46,469 bases of DNA from an uncultured Pseudomonadota bacterium. GTDB taxonomy: Bacteria; Pseudomonadota; Gammaproteobacteria; Steroidobacterales; Steroidobacteraceae. Positions 42,606 through 46,469 of this stretch are shown here, piece by piece (position 1 is the stretch's first letter; the number at the start of each line of letters is the position of its first letter). A model generated the notes under the pieces. That model was not told the origin of the DNA. It saw nothing but the letters and a program-made list of their open reading frames with translations, and ran no database searches. The position numbers and the translations under genes were made by a program. Where the stretch lies: positions 1-46,469 of the forward strand of contig CAIOHZ010000040.1 of assembly GCA_903858165.1 (NCBI GenBank). Reading direction: 5' to 3'.

Positions 42606-44732
42606 TCACCAGATGCGGATGCGGTCGTCCGGCGCTTTCCACATGCCATCGCCGGGTTGCGTGCCGAAGGCTTGGTGGAAGGCGTCCATGTTCACCGGCG
42701 AACCGATGGCGCGGAAACGGCCGGGGGAGTGCGGGTCGGTTGTCAACTGCTGCAGCATCGCGGCATCGCGGTATTGCGAACGCCATACCTGTGCCCAGCC
42801 GAGGAAGAAGCGCTGGTCGCCGGTGATGCCATTCACTACGGGCGCTTCCTTGCCACCCAGTGACAGCCGGTAGGCGCGGTATGACACCGCCAGCCCCGAG
42901 ACGTCGGCGAGGTTCTCACCGAGCGTGAGCTTGCCCTGGATGTTCTTGCCGGGCAGCGGCTGGTAGCCGTCGTACTGAGCCACCACGCGGGCGGTAAGCC
43001 CTTCGAAGGCCTTGCGGTCATCGGCGGTCCACCAGTTCTTGAGGTTGCCCTCCGCATCGAACTGGCTGCCCGAGTCGTCGAAGCCATGGCTGATTTCGTG
43101 GCCGATGACCGCGCCGATGCCGCCGTAGTTGGTGGCGTCGTCTGCGGCCATATCGAAGAACGGGGGTTGCAGGATGGCCGCCGGGAACACGATTTCGTTC
43201 ATGGTGGCGCTGTAGTAGGCGTTTACCGTCTGCGGCGTCATGCCCCACTCGCTGCGGTCGATGGGCTTGCCCAGTTTGCCGAGGTTGCGGTCGAGTTCGA
43301 AGCGGTTGCTACGCTGCGCGTTACCGACGGGGTCGTCGGCCTTGACCTCGAAGGCTGAGTAGTCGCGCCACACGTCGGGGTAGCCGATCTTCACGCGGAA
43401 GGTGCTGAGCTTCTTCTGGGCCTGTGCCTTGGTGGCCGGCGTCATCCAGGTGAGTCCGTCAATGCCTTGGCGATAGGCTTCTTGCAAGTTGGCGACCAGC
43501 GCCACCATGCGTGCCTTGGCTTCTGGCGGGAAGTGTCGTTCCACGTACAGACGGCCCACGGCTTCCCCTAAGGCACCACCGCGGCCGGCGCCCACAGCGT
43601 CAGTGGCTTGGCGCCAACGCGGTTCTTCCTGCTGCAGGCCGCGCAAGGTGCGTCCGTAGAGCTCGAAGCGCGCGGTGCGAATGGACTTCGGCAACACCTC
43701 GGCGTAGCTGCCGATGACGCGGTAGCGGAAATAGGCGCGCCAAGCTTCCGCGGACTCCGACTGGAACAAGCCGGCGATGGCGGCCACGACTTCTGGCTGA
43801 CGGATATTGGCTTCGGTGATGTTGGCGCCACCGCTACCAATGGCATTGAACATGGCACGCCATGGCAGTTCGGCCACGGCCGACCAGTCCGCTTCGGCTT
43901 TCAGGTTGTAGTTGGCATTGGGGTCGCGTAGTTGCACGCGCGTGCGGTGTACAGTGGCAATCTTGGTTTCCAGCGCAACGATGGCGGCGGCTTGCGAAGC
44001 GGCTACTTCCGGTTTGGCACCGGACTCGCGCAGCACGGTCGTGATGTAAACCACAAGCGCCGCACGGGCCTTCTGGTAGGCCTCGCTATCGCCGAGGTAG
44101 TACTCGCGATCCGGCAGGCTGAGGCCTGACTGACCGACGCTAGCCAGGTAACGCGTAGCATTCTTGGCATCCTGCCCCACGTAAGCGGAGAGCGGACCGC
44201 CGACGCCTTCACCGGCCAGACGACCCGTGAGTACTGCGAAGTCGGCGGGTGTCTTCGCGGCATCCACCAGCGCGAACAGCGGCTGCACGGGTTTCAGGCC
44301 GCGCGCGTCGATGGCTGCCTCGTCTGTATAGGCGCGGTAGTAGTCGGCAATCTTTTGCTCATCGGAGCCGGGCGCCTGCGGCTTGGCGGCAAGTTCGTCG
44401 ATGATGACTTTCACGCGATCGCGGCTGATATCACGCAGTCCGTCGAAGGCGCCGATGGAAGCTTTATCCGGCGGAATGGGCGTGGCTAATTCCCAGGCGC
44501 GATTCACGTAGAGGTACAGGTCGTCCTGGGCGCGTAGGGCGGCCGGCGCAGGCGAACCGACTGCCGTTGCCGGCGCATTGACCGGCGTGATGGCAGGGGA
44601 AGGCACGGGAGGTGACACGCCTTGCGCGGTCGCCGAAGCGGCATACAACAGAGCAGCCATTGCACTGACGAGAGCCCGTGCGGTGACTGAAAGGGTGGTT
44701 TCACGCACCACCACGCCGTGCCGCGCGCGCAT
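42606..44732 (-). CDS. M13-family (neprilysin-like/PepO) zinc metallopeptidase, exported
   Basis: A 708-residue metalloendopeptidase. An N-terminal signal sequence runs to about residue 36 (ending ASATAQ), followed by a Pro/Ala-rich stretch. The zinc site is complete: HEISH at 545-549 and ENLAD with Glu606, plus the substrate-binding NAYYSATMNEIVFPAAI. The closing DDRIRIW is the family C-terminus. It should act on oligopeptides in the periplasm or at the outer membrane. The ATG at 44732 overlaps the stop of the copper-protein gene (TAATG), so translation is coupled; an upstream in-frame Met lies inside that gene and is unlikely. Confidence 0.94.
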   Translation of the reverse strand: MRARHGVVVRETTLSVTARALVSAMAALLYAASATAQGVSPPVPSPAITPVNAPATAVGSPAPAALRAQDDLYLYVNRAWELATPIPPDKASIGAFDGLRDISRDRVKVIIDELAAKPQAPGSDEQKIADYYRAYTDEAAIDARGLKPVQPLFALVDAAKTPADFAVLTGRLAGEGVGGPLSAYVGQDAKNATRYLASVGQSGLSLPDREYYLGDSEAYQKARAALVVYITTVLRESGAKPEVAASQAAAIVALETKIATVHRTRVQLRDPNANYNLKAEADWSAVAELPWRAMFNAIGSGGANITEANIRQPEVVAAIAGLFQSESAEAWRAYFRYRVIGSYAEVLPKSIRTARFELYGRTLRGLQQEEPRWRQATDAVGAGRGGALGEAVGRLYVERHFPPEAKARMVALVANLQEAYRQGIDGLTWMTPATKAQAQKKLSTFRVKIGYPDVWRDYSAFEVKADDPVGNAQRSNRFELDRNLGKLGKPIDRSEWGMTPQTVNAYYSATMNEIVFPAAILQPPFFDMAADDATNYGGIGAVIGHEISHGFDDSGSQFDAEGNLKNWWTADDRKAFEGLTARVVAQYDGYQPLPGKNIQGKLTLGENLADVSGLAVSYRAYRLSLGGKEAPVVNGITGDQRFFLGWAQVWRSQYRDAAMLQQLTTDPHSPGRFRAIGSPVNMDAFHQAFGTQPGDGMWKAPDDRIRIW

Positions 44733-45166
44733 TAGTTCAGGCTCTCGCAGGCCTTGATGCAGGCCAGGCAACTGTCGGCGCAGTCCTTGCAAAAGTCGTG
44801 GTGGTCCGCGTGCTTGCGGCACTGCGCTTCACAATCCTTGCAGATGAGCACTACGGCCTTGGCAAACTCGGCCAAGCGGGGCGACTTCAGCGCGGCCAAT
44901 TGGGCAAGCGCGGTGCAGGCGGGCACGAGTTGCGCCACGCTACGGGCGCATTCGGCGAGCATGGTATCGCCGGCGCTGAACGATTCCAGGCAGTGGGCGA
45001 GGCATACTTCGCCATCACGGGCGCAGTGCAGTGCCGATTCCAGTACTTCGCGGTTCGGACCGGCGCCCTTCTGGGCGGCGTGGGCCTCGGCGGCGACAGC
45101 GCGACCGGCAATAGACAGGGCGGCGGCACCCGCGAAGGTACTGAGCAGGGCTTGACGACGGTCCAT
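44732..45166 (-). CDS. Csp1-like four-helix-bundle copper-storage protein, exported
   Basis: A 144-residue protein with a signal sequence containing a twin arginine (MDRRQALLSTFAGAAALSIAG, ending near Ala-30). The mature part has 13 cysteines, at 48, 55, 59, 73, 84, 109, 112, 116, 126, 129, 133, 136 and 140, many spaced CxxC or CxxxC along helices so that they face the core. This is the pattern of the Csp family (DUF326-like), in which Methylosinus Csp1 also has 13 cysteines, is exported by Tat and stores Cu(I). GGAG precedes the ATG. It heads an operon with an M13 peptidase, ispG and phhB. Copper binding is inferred. Confidence 0.88.
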   Translation of the reverse strand: MDRRQALLSTFAGAAALSIAGRAVAAEAHAAQKGAGPNREVLESALHCARDGEVCLAHCLESFSAGDTMLAECARSVAQLVPACTALAQLAALKSPRLAEFAKAVVLICKDCEAQCRKHADHHDFCKDCADSCLACIKACESLN

Positions 45167-45291
45167 GGGAGAAACTCCAGTGTGCGGGGGTGTGCCAATG
45201 TTCCGCGCCTTGCGGGTGGATGGCAAGCGCAGGGACAATAGCGACTCAAGGCCTCCGTCAGGCCGTGTTCCATCATTAGAGGGTTGCCGCC

Positions 45292-45660
45292 ATGGTCGAT
45301 CGTGACAAGCCGCAGGGCATGCGCCGCCTGTTTCTCTCGTTCCGCAACTCCTGGCTGGGTTTCTGCGGCGCCTGGCGAGAGGAGGCGGCGTTCCGGCAGG
45401 AGTGTGCGCTGGCGCTGCTGGTGCTCCCGGCCGGTCTGTGGTTCGGGCGCTCTGGCGTGGAGCGCTTTCTGCTGGTGGCACCGATGCTCCTCATTTTGGT
45501 GGTGGAGTTGCTTAACAGCGCCGTGGAAGCTGCCATCGACCGTATTGGCATTGAACGCCATCCGCTTTCGGGTCTGGCCAAAGACCTGGGTTCCGCGGCG
45601 GTGTTTACCTCGTTCGTCATGCTCGCCACGGCTTGGGCCTTGCTGCTGACCGACCGCTGA
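45292..45660 (+). CDS. dgkA: diacylglycerol kinase (prokaryotic integral-membrane type)
   Basis: Phosphorylates diacylglycerol to phosphatidate at the inner membrane, recycling lipid from oligosaccharide synthesis. The 122-residue protein has three membrane segments, the amphipathic N-terminus with NSWLGFCGAWREEAAFRQE, the catalytic VVELLNSAVEAAIDRIG with Glu72 and Glu79 (equivalent to Glu69 and Glu76 of E. coli), and the AKDLGSAAV segment with Asp98. AGAGGG precedes the ATG. It is divergent from the copper-protein operon. Confidence 0.95.
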   Translation: MVDRDKPQGMRRLFLSFRNSWLGFCGAWREEAAFRQECALALLVLPAGLWFGRSGVERFLLVAPMLLILVVELLNSAVEAAIDRIGIERHPLSGLAKDLGSAAVFTSFVMLATAWALLLTDR

Positions 45661-45662
45661 CG

Positions 45663-45691
45663 CGGCATCACCGCTCCCGGTTATGATGCCG
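45663..45691 (+). terminator. candidate terminator after dgkA
   Basis: CGGCATCA and TGATGCCG form a perfect 8-bp stem with a 13-base loop, followed after eight bases by the T/C-rich TTTCCTTTCTCC. The T-run is interrupted and offset, so efficiency is doubtful. Confidence 0.45.
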
Positions 45692-45726
45692 GCTGAAGAT
45701 TTCCTTTCTCCTCTCCGGAATACGGC

Positions 45727-46469
45727 ATGACAGCGCTCATTTGTGGTTCTTTGGCTTACGACACCGTCATGGTCTTCAATGGCCGTTTCAAGGATCACAT
45801 CCTGCCCGATCGTATTCATATGCTGTCTGTGTCCTTCTTTGTGCCGGAAATGCGCCGCAACTATGGCGGCTGTGCCGGCAATATTGCCTACAACCTGAAA
45901 CTGCTCGGCGGCGACCCGCTCGTGGCAGCAGCGGTGGGGCAGGACTTCGACCCTTATGCCAACTGGATGACCAAGCAGGGCCTGTCGATGGACTGCGTGG
46001 TGCGGCACGAAGATGCCTACACCGCGCAGGCCTATATCACCACCGACATGGACGACAACCAGATCACCGCATTTCATCCGGGTGCCATGGAGCGTTCCAA
46101 GGACATCCCGGTACCGCGTGACCGCGGCTTGAATATTGGTCTGGTGGGTCCGGATGGTCGCGACAGCATGATTCTCCACTCGCAGCAGTTGGCGGACGCT
46201 GGCGTGCCGTTCATCTTCGACCCGGGCCAGGCCATGCCGCTGTTTGGCGGCCAAGACCTCGAACAGTTCATCGACCTGGCCACGTGGGTGGTGGTGAACG
46301 ACTACGAGGGGCAACTGGTGCAGGAACGCACGGGCCTGACGCCCGAGCAGATTGCCGGCCGTTGCCAAGCCTATATCGTCACCCGCGGTGGTGAGGGCTC
46401 GCTCATTCATACGCGCGATGGCGTGACGGAAATCCCGCCGGTGAAAGCCGACTGCATCGCCGACCCCAC
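45727..46469 (+). CDS. PfkB-family kinase, adenosine-kinase-like (3' end outside window)
   Basis: Open from ATG 45727 to the window edge, 247 codons without a stop. The start ALICGSLAYDTVMVFNGRF, the glycine-rich RRNYGGCAGNIAYNLKLLGG and AAVGQDFDPYANWM identify the ribokinase/PfkB fold; later FIFDPGQAMPLF, VVNDYEGQLV and VTRGGEGSLIH are standard for the C-terminal half. The second PfkB signature (DPTGCGDAF-like with the catalytic Asp) should lie just beyond the edge. Relatives of this sequence type are annotated as adenosine kinase or carbohydrate kinase. If it is an adenosine kinase it would use the adenosine released by AhcY, but substrate is unproved. GGAATACGGC precedes the ATG. Confidence 0.88.
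   Translation, partial: MTALICGSLAYDTVMVFNGRFKDHILPDRIHMLSVSFFVPEMRRNYGGCAGNIAYNLKLLGGDPLVAAAVGQDFDPYANWMTKQGLSMDCVVRHEDAYTAQAYITTDMDDNQITAFHPGAMERSKDIPVPRDRGLNIGLVGPDGRDSMILHSQQLADAGVPFIFDPGQAMPLFGGQDLEQFIDLATWVVVNDYEGQLVQERTGLTPEQIAGRCQAYIVTRGGEGSLIHTRDGVTEIPPVKADCIADP

Noticed and set aside
45741-46121. 126-codon open frame on the plus strand inside the kinase region
   Set aside because: It is out of frame with the PfkB-family protein starting at 45727, whose motifs are unmistakable.

Overview
This is a GC-rich, gene-dense chromosomal segment dominated by housekeeping genes. Gene content and order point to a gammaproteobacterium: ygfB-pepP-ubiH-ubiI divergent from zapB-like-zapA-6S RNA-fau, a yjgA/pmbA divergent pair, purE-purK, rplM-rpsI, a Crp/Vfr-type regulator, and coq7. 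The tkt-gap-pgk-pyk cluster, metK next to ahcY, and EVE/fau/rpiA clustering suggest something near Xanthomonadales or Nevskiales. That placement comes from synteny memory, not from a search.

Layout. 1-5.3 kb (minus strand): hemL, cpdA, ahcY and metK. ahcY has a clear S-adenosylhomocysteine riboswitch with its own promoter; metK carries an in-frame amber codon 34 codons before its natural end. 5.5-15.8 kb (plus): tkt-gap-pgk-pyk runs by ATGA overlaps into a membrane-anchored penicillin-acylase-family hydrolase and a MoxR ATPase, then a VWA protein. 15.9-21.6 kb: a Tat-type peroxiredoxin, a patatin phospholipase, then (minus) yjgA-purE-purK and an ExeA-like ATPase fused to an FHA domain. 21.6-29.8 kb: pmbA, a YihY membrane protein, a cytoplasmic BtuF-like protein, purC, a TerB-DnaJ protein, a DUF2384-like protein, rpe, crp and coq7. 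29.9-31 kb: rplM-rpsI and tRNA-Gln(CUG). 31-34 kb: a DUF1214/DUF1254 pair, a short tandem repeat, a YfeH-type transporter and rpiA. 34-36.5 kb (minus): a 22-residue Lys/Ala protein gene, EVE, fau, 6S RNA, zapA and a ZapB-like gene. 36.5-41 kb (plus): ygfB-pepP-ubiH-ubiI. 41-45.2 kb (minus): a tightly packed unit of a 13-cysteine Csp1-like copper protein, M13 metallopeptidase, ispG and a pterin dehydratase. 45.3 kb to the end: dgkA and a PfkB-family kinase cut by the window edge.

Functionally the window covers the methyl cycle (metK, ahcY), lower glycolysis and the pentose phosphate pathway (tkt, gap, pgk, pyk, rpe, rpiA), purine synthesis (purE, purK, purC), ubiquinone synthesis (coq7, ubiH, ubiI), tetrapyrrole and isoprenoid precursors (hemL, ispG), cell division (zapA) and global transcription control (6S RNA, Crp). 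I see no prophage, insertion sequence, CRISPR array or defence island. The points most worth a second look are the metK amber codon, a recurrent -10/N6/ATG arrangement suggesting leaderless mRNAs, the ExeA-FHA fusion in the purine operon, the tiny Lys/Ala gene with strong expression signals, the hairpin hiding the coq7 ribosome binding site, and the Csp1-M13-ispG operon.
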